Assembly: GCA_019116455.1 (NCBI GenBank)
Contig: DXBR01000122.1
Location: 1 to 14,480 of the forward strand
Direction: 5' to 3'
DNA length: 14,480 bases
From: Anaerobutyricum stercoris
GTDB lineage: Bacteria > Bacillota > Clostridia > Lachnospirales > Lachnospiraceae
Under the pieces are notes generated by a model. That model was given only the letters and a program-made list of their open reading frames with translations. It was not told the DNA's origin and did not search any database. This document shows, piece by piece, positions 1 to 7,069 of the stretch. The translations under genes were made by a program, and so were the position numbers. Numbering within the stretch: the stretch's first letter is position 1; each line of letters begins with the position of its first letter.

Positions 1-14
1 AAAATTTGATATAC

Positions 15-20
15 TATAAT
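15..20 (+). promoter_or_regulatory. -10 element of the promoter for the Rpn-like gene
   Basis: A perfect TATAAT lies 30 bases before the start codon of the first gene. The -35 element would fall at or before the window's left edge and cannot be judged. Transcription would start near base 27, giving a short leader that holds the GAGG ribosome binding site at 37-40, nine bases before the ATG. Confidence 0.5.
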
Positions 21-49
21 AAAAATATACAGATTTGAGGTGAATTGTT

Positions 50-1087
50 ATGAACCAGTTCTGGTTGACACAAAAGACAATTGCCAATCTGTTTTTGCAG
101 GCAGAAGGATACGACAGAGAATTTTTGCTGAAATTTCTAATGGGAAAGATGGAACAGCAGGACCAGGAGGAAGTTTTAGGTGTTCTGGCGGGAAGGTGCC
201 TTCCCTCGCTGTCAGCAGATATCATTGCGAAGAAAGTATTTGATCCGGATGAGCATCCGGAGAGATTACAGAAGATGCTCCGTGACCTGACGGGAGACGA
301 TGGAATTGTTGTGGGCAATTCTTTCCGTAATGAAGGATACATACAGTCGGAGTCGAGTAAGAAGGTTATCTTTGACATACCTGCCAGGTTGTTGGACGGA
401 CGAATCTCTGATCTGGAGGTACAGGCTGCGGCGCAGGAGTTTATTTTTGAGAGGGCGGACATTTATTCGGCAGAGTTGCTGATGATGCAGTATTCTGTAG
501 AGGAAGGACAGAAGAAATCAGAGCTTGATTACGGAAATGTATGTGGAACCTTGGTGATTGTTCTGATGAAGGAAAGCCCGGATTTGTTTGAGTGTTTTCC
601 GTCAGAGCGTTATATTCATCGCTTTTGCAGGAGACAAGCGGATTCCGGGTTATCGTATCAGCCGTTGAGTCATGTTATTTATGTACAGCTGGATAAATGT
701 TTCGCGCAGTTCCGGGAAAGGAGAGACGGAGAAGATAATAAAGAATTACAGCTTTTGCTGTCCATGATAGCAGATATCAATGATGAGAAGGTGAGACGGC
801 AATCAAAAGGCAACAAGATGATGGAAGACATTTATGAAGAAGTCTTTCGCATATCACAGGACAGGGAGGTGCAGGCGATGTGGTTTGCAGAGAAGTATGT
901 GGATGCCGACTGGAATGCGGCGAAAGAGTATCAGAGACGGAAAGGCAAGAAAGAGATGGCCTTGGAATTATTAAAGAATGGTGTCGCACCTGATATAATT
1001 GCAGCGTCGGCAGAAGTTTCTGTTGAGACTGTGGAACAGTGGGCGCAGCAGATAGGGATTTCTGTGAGTGCAGGAAGTGACAAATAA
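50..1087 (+). CDS. Rpn family PD-(D/E)XK nuclease / putative transposase
   Basis: The 345-residue product resembles the Rpn (recombination-promoting nuclease, PDDEXK transposase-like) proteins that occur in many copies in gut Clostridia. The visible core is FDIPARLLDGRISDLEVQ at residues 108-125, with D109 and the E123-x-Q125 pair matching the D...(D/E)xQ active site of the family. It is followed by R135 and Y139 in the usual ERADIYSAELL helix and by LSYQPLSHVIYVQLDK at 201-216. The C-terminal part (about 300-335, ALELLKNGVAPDIIAASAEVSVETVEQW) looks like the short helix-turn-helix tail typical of these proteins. Family members cut DNA in vitro and raise RecA-independent recombination; the physiological role is unclear. 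The start at 50 is supported by GAGG at 37-40. The gene is intact and monocistronic, closed by a terminator at 1136-1182. No terminal inverted repeats were seen, so this is a gene of the family rather than a demonstrable mobile element. Confidence 0.75.
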   Translation: MNQFWLTQKTIANLFLQAEGYDREFLLKFLMGKMEQQDQEEVLGVLAGRCLPSLSADIIAKKVFDPDEHPERLQKMLRDLTGDDGIVVGNSFRNEGYIQSESSKKVIFDIPARLLDGRISDLEVQAAAQEFIFERADIYSAELLMMQYSVEEGQKKSELDYGNVCGTLVIVLMKESPDLFECFPSERYIHRFCRRQADSGLSYQPLSHVIYVQLDKCFAQFRERRDGEDNKELQLLLSMIADINDEKVRRQSKGNKMMEDIYEEVFRISQDREVQAMWFAEKYVDADWNAAKEYQRRKGKKEMALELLKNGVAPDIIAASAEVSVETVEQWAQQIGISVSAGSDK

Positions 1088-1135
1088 ATTGCAGATTAGA
1101 GAACATTTTAATGAAATAAAAGAAACACAAATGAT

Positions 1136-1182
1136 ATCCGAACATTACTTTTTATGGTAATATTCGGATTTTTTGTTTTTTT
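1136..1182 (+). terminator. Rho-independent terminator after the Rpn-like gene
   Basis: Arms 1136-1148 and 1157-1169 pair over 13 positions with one mismatch (C1143/A1162) around an 8-base loop, and are followed by a T-rich run from 1169 to 1182. This separates the nuclease gene from the secreted protein genes. Confidence 0.85.
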
Positions 1183-1497
1183 GAAATGAAGATTTGGTAA
1201 AAAATCAGTAAAATTGTGTCACACTTTTTGTCACATGTTGTGTAAGATTTCTAAAAGAAGTATAATATACACAATGAACAACCGGAAGAAAGTTGTTCTA
1301 TTGGGCAAAAGACACAAAACTATTCTGCTTTGTTTGGAAAAATGCAGACCGTTTTCTGGAGTTTTAAATATAGGAAAGGCCTTAAAATGTAATGGAAGAA
1401 GTTGTGAAGGATGCATTTTTGGACGGGGCAGAAGACGATACGTTAATTTCAATGCTCAAGTTACCTGAAAAATCATATTTAATGAAAGGAGAAGATT
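1183..1497. other. Intergenic region: promoter and long leader of the secreted-protein pair
   Basis: This 315-base gap contains a likely promoter (1238-1266) and then about 230 bases of leader before the first secreted-protein gene. A short open frame begins at 1392 (ATG) and reads 69 codons into the next gene in another frame. Its first 39 residues are acidic and protein-like, but the rest is only the shifted reading of the signal-peptide region. I see no recognisable riboswitch consensus and only weak short inverted repeats. Confidence 0.5.
1238..1266 (+). promoter_or_regulatory. Probable sigma-A promoter for the secreted-protein pair
   Basis: A perfect TATAAT at 1261-1266 is preceded at 17 bases by TTGTGT (1238-1243), which matches three of six consensus -35 positions. 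A direct repeat TGTCACA at 1217-1223 and 1229-1235 lies just upstream and could be a regulator site. The weak -35 would suit an activated or regulated promoter; this is inference. Confidence 0.5.
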
Positions 1498-2499
1498 ATG
1501 AAAAAGTTTTTTGTAACAGCAGCATGTTTGTGCATGCTGGCAATCCCTGCTTACGGTACAAATGTGGATGCGGCGTCCGTTCCATGGGATTCTACGATTG
1601 AGTTAAATGGAGTTGTTGGAATCGGTTCGACGATGACGGTACCGGCGAGAGTATGGCATTATGATGAGGAAACAGGAGAGAGTTATTACACTGGTGGTGT
1701 AGCTTATTATCAGCTTAATGTTACAGCAGGTCAAAGTTACTACATTGATTCAAAGGATATTGAAGAAATTGATTTTTACGATTCCACAGGATATTCCAGC
1801 TCTGATGAGAATTATTATGCAGTGAAAAATGAAACTATATACATTCGTCTGGATAATTATAGTGAGGAAGAGGCGGCACAGGCTACAGTGAAAGCCGGAC
1901 AGACTTTTACGGGAAATGTAACAAAATCCGATGGAATGGGTGATAATATATATTATTATACTCCTTCGTTGTCGGGGCAGTACACGTTTAAGATTACGTC
2001 TCCTGATGAAGATGCAGATCCAGGGTTGTCCATTGGAATGATGAAGAGAGATTATTTTACTGGATTGAAAGCGAAAGATTGTAAATGGGTATATGGATTC
2101 GGGTATGAAGAAGTGACGGCTAATCTTCAGGCAGGAATCCGTTATGCAATTAGTGCGGATGTGGGGACATACACTCCGTATACGCTGACTTTGACCCAGA
2201 AACCTTCCGTTCCGGTATCCGGCGTGACAGCCAAAAAAGCAGTTTCCAAAAAAGCTAAGAAAGCGGTGATCACATGGAAGAAGGCTTCCGATGTGAATGG
2301 TTATGAAGTTACCTATTCTTTAAAGAAGAACTTTAAGAAGGCAAAGACCGTCAACGTTTCTGCGAAGAAAGCGAAAGTGACTTTAAAGAAATTGAAAAAA
2401 GGAAAGAAATACTTTGTCAAGATCAGAGCCTATAAAAATGTAGAGGGTGCCCGTTACTATGGCGCTTACAGTAAGACTCTTAAAGTAAAGGTAAAATAA
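1498..2499 (+). CDS. Secreted protein with beta-rich modules and Lys-rich C-terminal Fn3-like domain
   Basis: I do not recognise a named family for the whole 333-residue protein. Residues 1-26 form a signal peptide (MKK, hydrophobic FFVTAACLCMLAIP, then AYG or VDA cleavage). Two beta-rich stretches follow, about 36-130 and 131-233. The second, with TFTGNVTKSDG, YYYTPSLSGQYTFKI and YTPYTLTLT, has the rhythm of PPC-type bacterial beta-sandwich domains. Residues 237-333 form a fibronectin-III-like domain with VITWKKASDVNGYEVTYS and KKGKKYFVKIRAYK, very rich in lysine and ending at the stop, as in many exported Lachnospiraceae proteins. There is no LPxTG motif or C-terminal membrane segment, so it is probably released or held by charge on the wall. 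AAAGGAG at 1485-1491 supports the start. The next gene, 34 bases on, is a paralogue, so the two are probably co-transcribed and act on the same surface target. Cysteine is rare. A specific binding function cannot be given. Confidence 0.75.
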   Translation: MKKFFVTAACLCMLAIPAYGTNVDAASVPWDSTIELNGVVGIGSTMTVPARVWHYDEETGESYYTGGVAYYQLNVTAGQSYYIDSKDIEEIDFYDSTGYSSSDENYYAVKNETIYIRLDNYSEEEAAQATVKAGQTFTGNVTKSDGMGDNIYYYTPSLSGQYTFKITSPDEDADPGLSIGMMKRDYFTGLKAKDCKWVYGFGYEEVTANLQAGIRYAISADVGTYTPYTLTLTQKPSVPVSGVTAKKAVSKKAKKAVITWKKASDVNGYEVTYSLKKNFKKAKTVNVSAKKAKVTLKKLKKGKKYFVKIRAYKNVEGARYYGAYSKTLKVKVK

Positions 2500-2533
2500 T
2501 CGAGATAAGAATTTCGAGGGAAAGGAGATCGTT

Positions 2534-3703
2534 ATGAGAAAATATTTATTTCCAATTCTTGGAGTATTGTTTTTAGCAGTACTGGCTCCGATGAGTGTGG
2601 ACGCCAAAAAAGCAGATGATACAAAGGTAGACTTATATTATTATCAGCCGCCAGAATATGATGCAAATCTTACGGCAGCTGATATGGCTGGAGCGCAGGC
2701 AATAGGCCTTGGCTCAACTGTATCTGTAGATTTTCGTGTAAATGATTATAAAGTATATAAGTTGAATGTAGCAGCCAATCAGGTAGTTAGAATTCAATGG
2801 GCAAAATACGGAGATAGTCAGGGAGATCCAAGTGTAAGGTATTATGATACAAACGGCAAACCAATAGGTTATTATAATGATGCAATGGGTTCAGAAAAAG
2901 CGGAATCATACTATATGTTGGTATATAGTAATTCGCCGGATATGACGTCTTTTACAGTAGAAAGTTCCATGTTTACTGATAATATTACCAAAAAAACCAG
3001 TGATGGATCTACTTTTGGTTTTATTCCAACGGTAACGGGTACCTATGCATTTAACGTACAGGATACGAATTATAAAAATGTTAATATGTATATTGAAGGA
3101 GATATTATTGATAATAAGACAACGGAAGGGAAATATACATATTCTGTATCAGCAACTTTGACAGCAGGGAAATTGTATAAATTACATATCAATAGTAACG
3201 GCAAATACACACTTACCCTCACCAAATCTGCCGCATCCGATGCTGTAGCAGCCAAAATTGCAGCCATCGGTGCAGCGACCACCGGTAATGGCGGAGCCAT
3301 TGACGCAGCAAGAGCCGCTTTTAATGCGCTGTCTCCAGCTGAGCAGAAAGCTGTCTATAATGCATCCACACTGGCAGCATTGGAGAGTCAGTATGCAAAT
3401 CTGACTAAGCCTTCTGTTGAAAAAGTAAAGATTAAAAAAGTTAAGGCAGCGAAAAAGGGCAAAAAAGCGACAGTGACATGGAAAAAGGTTTCCGGAGCCG
3501 CAGGATATGAAGTTACCTATTCTTTAAAGAAGAAATTTAAAAATGCCAAAACTGTTACGGTTTCATCCTCTAAGGCAAAGGCAGTGATCAGAAAGCTGAA
3601 AAAGAATAAAAAATACTATGTAAAAGTTCGTGCATTTAAAACCTATCGTGGACAGACATATTATGGAAATTATAGTAAGGTGAAAAAAGTAACAATTAAG
3701 TAA
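2534..3703 (+). CDS. Secreted paralogue with extra helical module and Lys-rich Fn3-like domain
   Basis: This 389-residue product repeats the plan of its upstream neighbour. It has a signal peptide at 1-24 (MRKYLFPILGVLFLAVLAP, cleavage after VDA), then two beta-rich modules (about 55-142 and 143-230; compare FTDNITKKTSDG, GFIPTVTGTYAFNV, GKYTLTLTK). The C-terminal Fn3-like domain spans 293-389 with ATVTWKKVSGAAGYEVTYS and KKNKKYYVKVRAFK. It differs by an inserted alanine-rich helical segment at about 234-291 (AAIGAATTGNGGAIDAARAAFNALSPAEQKAVYN), a module seen between domains in many Firmicute surface proteins. No LPxTG, SLH or membrane anchor is visible. AAAGGAG at 2521-2527 fixes the start, and the 34-base gap suggests an operon. 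The pair probably arose by tandem duplication followed by divergence and gain or loss of the helical module. Function is unknown; adhesion or polysaccharide binding is only a guess. Confidence 0.75.
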   Translation: MRKYLFPILGVLFLAVLAPMSVDAKKADDTKVDLYYYQPPEYDANLTAADMAGAQAIGLGSTVSVDFRVNDYKVYKLNVAANQVVRIQWAKYGDSQGDPSVRYYDTNGKPIGYYNDAMGSEKAESYYMLVYSNSPDMTSFTVESSMFTDNITKKTSDGSTFGFIPTVTGTYAFNVQDTNYKNVNMYIEGDIIDNKTTEGKYTYSVSATLTAGKLYKLHINSNGKYTLTLTKSAASDAVAAKIAAIGAATTGNGGAIDAARAAFNALSPAEQKAVYNASTLAALESQYANLTKPSVEKVKIKKVKAAKKGKKATVTWKKVSGAAGYEVTYSLKKKFKNAKTVTVSSSKAKAVIRKLKKNKKYYVKVRAFKTYRGQTYYGNYSKVKKVTIK

Positions 3704-3782
3704 AGTCCTTAAATTTATACCTGGAAACAAGTAAAACGCCAATAATAAACCCATTTAAAAAACAAAAAGCCATAGCTTGACA

Positions 3783-3825
3783 GGCTCCCGGACCGCGGCG
3801 GCTAGATTTCCGCGCTCCGGGAGCC
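3783..3825 (+). terminator. Strong GC-rich hairpin, probable terminator of the secreted pair
   Basis: Arms 3783-3798 and 3810-3825 pair over 16 positions with one mismatch around an 11-base loop. The bases after it (TTCTGT) are only weakly T-rich on the + strand. On the - strand an A-rich tract (about 3757-3767) would read as a T-run, but 16 or more bases beyond the stem. Terminator is the likeliest role given its place between two transcription units. Confidence 0.6.
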
Positions 3826-3910
3826 TTCTGTATATGGAAAATGTACAGCCAAGAGCGAAAAACAGGGGTTTTTTTATATCGCATATACCACGTCGGTGAT
3901 ACCCTGACTC

Positions 3911-3939
3911 TTGCATAATGCAAAATTTTGGTGTACAAT
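3911..3939 (+). promoter_or_regulatory. Sigma-A promoter of the rel operon
   Basis: TTGCAT (3911-3916), a 17-base spacer and TACAAT (3934-3939) form a good promoter with a predicted start near 3946, giving a leader of about 34 bases before rel. The -35 hexamer is one arm of the 13-base perfect palindrome TTGCATAATGCAA (3911-3923), which could be an operator. Confidence 0.7.
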
Positions 3940-3979
3940 TAATTCTAATTTTAGACTAAGAGAAGTGTGGTGAGAGAGT

Positions 3980-6259
3980 ATGGATGCCCAGAAACAAAGA
4001 GTAAGCAGAATGCAGAAAGAAATCAGTCAGCCTAAAGATTTTACGGATCCGGGAGTGCTCCACGACCGGTTGATAAAGGCAATTCGTCAGTATCACCCGT
4101 CTACAGACCTTTCTATGGTAGAGAAAGCCTATCATTTGGCGTACAAGGCCCATGAAGGGCAGAAGAGAAAGTCGGGAGAGCCTTATATCATACATCCCTT
4201 GTGTGTGGGGATTATTCTGGCGGAGCTGGAACTTGACAAGGAGACCATTGTCGCCGGGATACTGCACGATGTGGTGGAGGACACGGATTACACCCTGGAG
4301 GATATCACCCGGGAGTTCAACGAGGAAGTGGCTCTTCTTGTGGATGGCGTGACGAAGCTTGGTCAGCTGTCCTATTCCCATGACAAGATGGATATCCAGG
4401 CGGAGAATTTGAGAAAGATGTTCCTGGCTATGGCCAAGGACATCCGGGTAATTCTTATCAAGCTGGCGGACCGGCTCCACAATATGCGGACGCTCCAGTA
4501 TATGAAGCCGGAGAAGCAGAAGGAGAAGGCCCGGGAGACCATGGACATTTACGCGCCGATCGCCCATCGGCTGGGTATTTCCAAGATCAAGACGGAACTT
4601 GATGATCTGTCCCTGAAATATCTGGAGCCGGAGATTTATGCGGAGCTGGAAGAAAAGCTGAATTCCAATAAGGAGGAGCGTAAGGCGTTCATTGAGTCCA
4701 TCATTGAAGAGGTAAAGAACCATATCGGGGAAGCCGGCATCCGGGCAGAGGTGGACGGAAGAGTGAAGCATCTGTTCAGTATTTATAAGAAGATGCGTAA
4801 CCAGCATAAGACCCTCGACCAGATATACGACATTTTTGCGGTCCGTATCAAGGTCGAGACCGTCAGAGACTGCTATGCGGCCCTGGGCGTCATTCATGAA
4901 ATGTACAAACCGATTCCTGGACGGTTTAAAGATTATATCGCCATGCCGAAGGAGAACATGTATCAGTCACTTCACACCACACTTATTGGTTCTTCAGGTA
5001 CTCCTTTTGAGATTCAGATCCGGACATTTGAAATGCACCGTACAGCCGAGTACGGTATCGCGGCCCACTGGAAATACAAAGAGGGCGGCGGCAATATTAA
5101 TAAAGAAGAAGAAAAGTTAAGCTGGCTCAGACAGATTCTTGAGTGGCAGCAGGACATGTCAGATAACAAAGAGTTTCTGGCAATGTTAAAGACGGACCTT
5201 GATTTGTTTGCAGAGCAGGTATATTGTTTTACCCCGAGGGGAGACGTTAAGACTCTGCCGGCAGGTTCCGTACCGATTGATTTTGCCTACATGATACACA
5301 CAGCAGTGGGTAATAAGATGGTGGGCGCCAGAGTCAACGGGCGGCAGGTGCCGATTGATTACAAGATTCAGAATGGTGACCGGGTGGAGATCATCACATC
5401 ACAGAATTCCAACGGTCCGAGCCGCGACTGGCTCTCCATAGTGAAGAGCTCGCAGGCAAAGACAAAGATCAACCAGTGGTTCAAATCACAATTCAAAGAA
5501 GAGAATATTTTAAAAGGCCGTGAGCTGATCGATAAATACAGCAAGGCCAGAGGAATCGTGCTGAGCGATTATATGAAGCCGGAATTCCAGAAGAAATGTA
5601 TGCAGAAATACGGTTTAAAGACCTGGGATTCGGTGCTTGCAGCAGTGGGACACGGCGGCCTGAAGGAAGGCCAGGTTGTCAACAAGCTGGTGGAAGAGTA
5701 CGAGAAAGTACACAAGAAACAGATGACCGATCAGGAAGCTCTCATGGAGATTTCTGAGAAAAACAAGTCGGAGAAGAGGCCGGCGCAGACACGCAAGAAG
5801 TCCGGCATTACGGTAAAGGGCATCCATGACCTTTCCGTGCGCTTCTCCAAATGCTGCAGTCCTGTGCCGGGCGATGAGATCATCGGTTTTGTCACCCGGG
5901 GAAGAGGCATTTCCATACACCGGACCGACTGTGTCAACATTTTATGTATGCCGGAGAGCGACCGGGCCAGACTGATCGACGCCGAGTGGGAGGTAGACGC
6001 CGTGGAAAAAAGCGGTGAGCTTTACCTGACAGAGATTTGTCTGTATGCCCACAACCGCACGGGCATCCTTTTGGACATTTCCAAAATATTTATGGAACTG
6101 AAGGTTGATTTGAAGACGGTCAACATCAAGACGAGCAAACAGGAGCTGGCGACCATCTCTCTCTCCTTTGAGATCAGCGGTATTGAGGAACTCAATCATA
6201 TCATCAAGAAGCTTCGCAATGTGGAGAGTGTCATTGATATCGAGAGAAGCGCCGGATAA
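3980..6259 (+). CDS. rel: Bifunctional (p)ppGpp synthetase/hydrolase (RelA/SpoT family)
   Basis: This 759-residue protein has the full architecture of long Rel enzymes. It makes (p)ppGpp from ATP and GTP/GDP on starved ribosomes and hydrolyses it through an Mn-dependent HD domain. The hydrolase part is seen in YIIHP (H72), HDVVEDT (H96, D97, E100, D101) and LADRLHNMRTL. The synthetase domain contains GRFKDYIAMPKENMYQSLHT at 314-333. The RFKD form (315-318) is the RxKD motif of bifunctional enzymes rather than the ExDD of RelA-only synthetases. A TGS domain covers about 411-471 (VYCFTPRGDVKTLPAGSVPIDFAY). A zinc-finger-type segment at 610-655 carries C625, C626, H647 and C651, and a C-terminal ACT domain covers about 685-756. 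Both activities should therefore be intact. It is the first gene of a probable operon and has its own promoter. The GTGGTGAG stretch just before the ATG serves as ribosome binding site. recJ and apt, which often precede rel in Clostridia, are absent immediately upstream. Confidence 0.96.
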   Translation: MDAQKQRVSRMQKEISQPKDFTDPGVLHDRLIKAIRQYHPSTDLSMVEKAYHLAYKAHEGQKRKSGEPYIIHPLCVGIILAELELDKETIVAGILHDVVEDTDYTLEDITREFNEEVALLVDGVTKLGQLSYSHDKMDIQAENLRKMFLAMAKDIRVILIKLADRLHNMRTLQYMKPEKQKEKARETMDIYAPIAHRLGISKIKTELDDLSLKYLEPEIYAELEEKLNSNKEERKAFIESIIEEVKNHIGEAGIRAEVDGRVKHLFSIYKKMRNQHKTLDQIYDIFAVRIKVETVRDCYAALGVIHEMYKPIPGRFKDYIAMPKENMYQSLHTTLIGSSGTPFEIQIRTFEMHRTAEYGIAAHWKYKEGGGNINKEEEKLSWLRQILEWQQDMSDNKEFLAMLKTDLDLFAEQVYCFTPRGDVKTLPAGSVPIDFAYMIHTAVGNKMVGARVNGRQVPIDYKIQNGDRVEIITSQNSNGPSRDWLSIVKSSQAKTKINQWFKSQFKEENILKGRELIDKYSKARGIVLSDYMKPEFQKKCMQKYGLKTWDSVLAAVGHGGLKEGQVVNKLVEEYEKVHKKQMTDQEALMEISEKNKSEKRPAQTRKKSGITVKGIHDLSVRFSKCCSPVPGDEIIGFVTRGRGISIHRTDCVNILCMPESDRARLIDAEWEVDAVEKSGELYLTEICLYAHNRTGILLDISKIFMELKVDLKTVNIKTSKQELATISLSFEISGIEELNHIIKKLRNVESVIDIERSAG

Positions 6260-6353
6260 TGCGCGTCGCAGCGGGCGGGCCAGTCTTTTGTCCTGCCGCG
6301 CAAATATAGAAGGAGTGCTGGTCAGACAATAGAAAATAACGGAGGAAATACCA

Positions 6354-7004
6354 GTGGGAGAATTAAAGATAGCTTGTGCCCAGCTTGGGCCGATTGATAC
6401 TAATACGTATATTTTGATGGATGATGAGATTAAAGAAGCGATAATCATCGATCCGGCGGGAAGCCCGGAAGAGTTGATTAGCTTTTTGGAGGAAAATGGG
6501 TACACGCTGGATGCGGTGCTGCTGACTCATGGTCATCACGATCATATCGGCGGTCTGGAAGGATTAAGAGAACATTATGACCCGTGGAAACTGCGGGTGT
6601 ACGCAGCAAAACCAGAGCAGGAAGTGCTTATGGTTAAGGATTATAATCTGAGTCCGATGTTTGGCGGACCGGGATATACAACTCATGCCAACATGATGAT
6701 CAATGACAAACAGATATTTGAAGTGACTTCCAAGCATCAGTGCCAGTGCCTTTTTACTCCTGGACATACCCTCGGAAGCTGCTGCTATTATTTTGCGGAA
6801 GAAGGCTGGCTGTTTTCCGGCGATACTTTGTTCGCCGGCAGTGTGGGCCGGACGGATTTTCCTACGGGAGATGCGCAGACATTGCTGAAGTCGCTTAATG
6901 AGGTTGTCATGGCATTGCCTGATCCGGTTGTTGTATTTCCGGGCCACGGTCCTTCCACAACGATCGGAGAGGAGCGGGCAACCAATCCGTTTGTGGAGAG
7001 GTGA
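6354..7004 (+). CDS. MBL-fold metallo-hydrolase, glyoxalase II-like (YqgX type)
   Basis: The 216-residue product is a compact metallo-beta-lactamase-fold hydrolase. The metal ligands are all present: H59-x-H61-x-D63-H64 (THGHHDH), H138 in TPGHT, D157 in FSGDTLF and H198 in FPGHGPST. This pattern and length fit the short glyoxalase II-like group (YqgX/YcbL), which may hydrolyse thioesters such as S-lactoylglutathione-like compounds. The true substrate in glutathione-poor Clostridia is unknown. The start is GTG at 6354, chosen because GGAGG lies at 6341-6345, eight bases upstream, and the protein begins properly at GELKIACAQLGPIDTNTYIL. The gene follows rel after a 94-base gap containing a GC-rich imperfect hairpin without a T-run, so read-through is likely. 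The same gene commonly sits between rel and hemZ in related genomes. Confidence 0.88.
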   Translation: MGELKIACAQLGPIDTNTYILMDDEIKEAIIIDPAGSPEELISFLEENGYTLDAVLLTHGHHDHIGGLEGLREHYDPWKLRVYAAKPEQEVLMVKDYNLSPMFGGPGYTTHANMMINDKQIFEVTSKHQCQCLFTPGHTLGSCCYYFAEEGWLFSGDTLFAGSVGRTDFPTGDAQTLLKSLNEVVMALPDPVVVFPGHGPSTTIGEERATNPFVER

Positions 7005-7069
7005 AATGTACAGTACGCGCGGGCAAATGTACCGTGCGTTTTACATTGAGCAGGGGAAAAGAGAAAAGT

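Noticed and set aside
1214..1468. 84-codon + strand frame in the gap before the secreted pair
   Set aside because: It starts upstream of the promoter's -10 element, has no ribosome binding site, and its Cys/Lys/Arg-rich product matches nothing that I recognise.
1268..1497. c-di-GMP or other riboswitch in the long leader of the secreted pair
   Set aside because: Surface proteins under c-di-GMP control are common in Clostridia, so I looked, but the conserved GEMM-type core and flanking stems are not present.
3855..3882. Hairpin with a T-run before the rel promoter
   Set aside because: GCGA/TCGC and AAAAC/GTTTT can pair, but the T-run is inside the stem arm and the structure is bulged; the hairpin at 3783-3825 explains termination better.
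3956..4897. Long - strand open frame of 313 codons opposite rel
   Set aside because: It lies wholly against the well-supported rel gene, has no recognisable motif or ribosome binding site, and its composition is that of the reverse reading of a coding strand.
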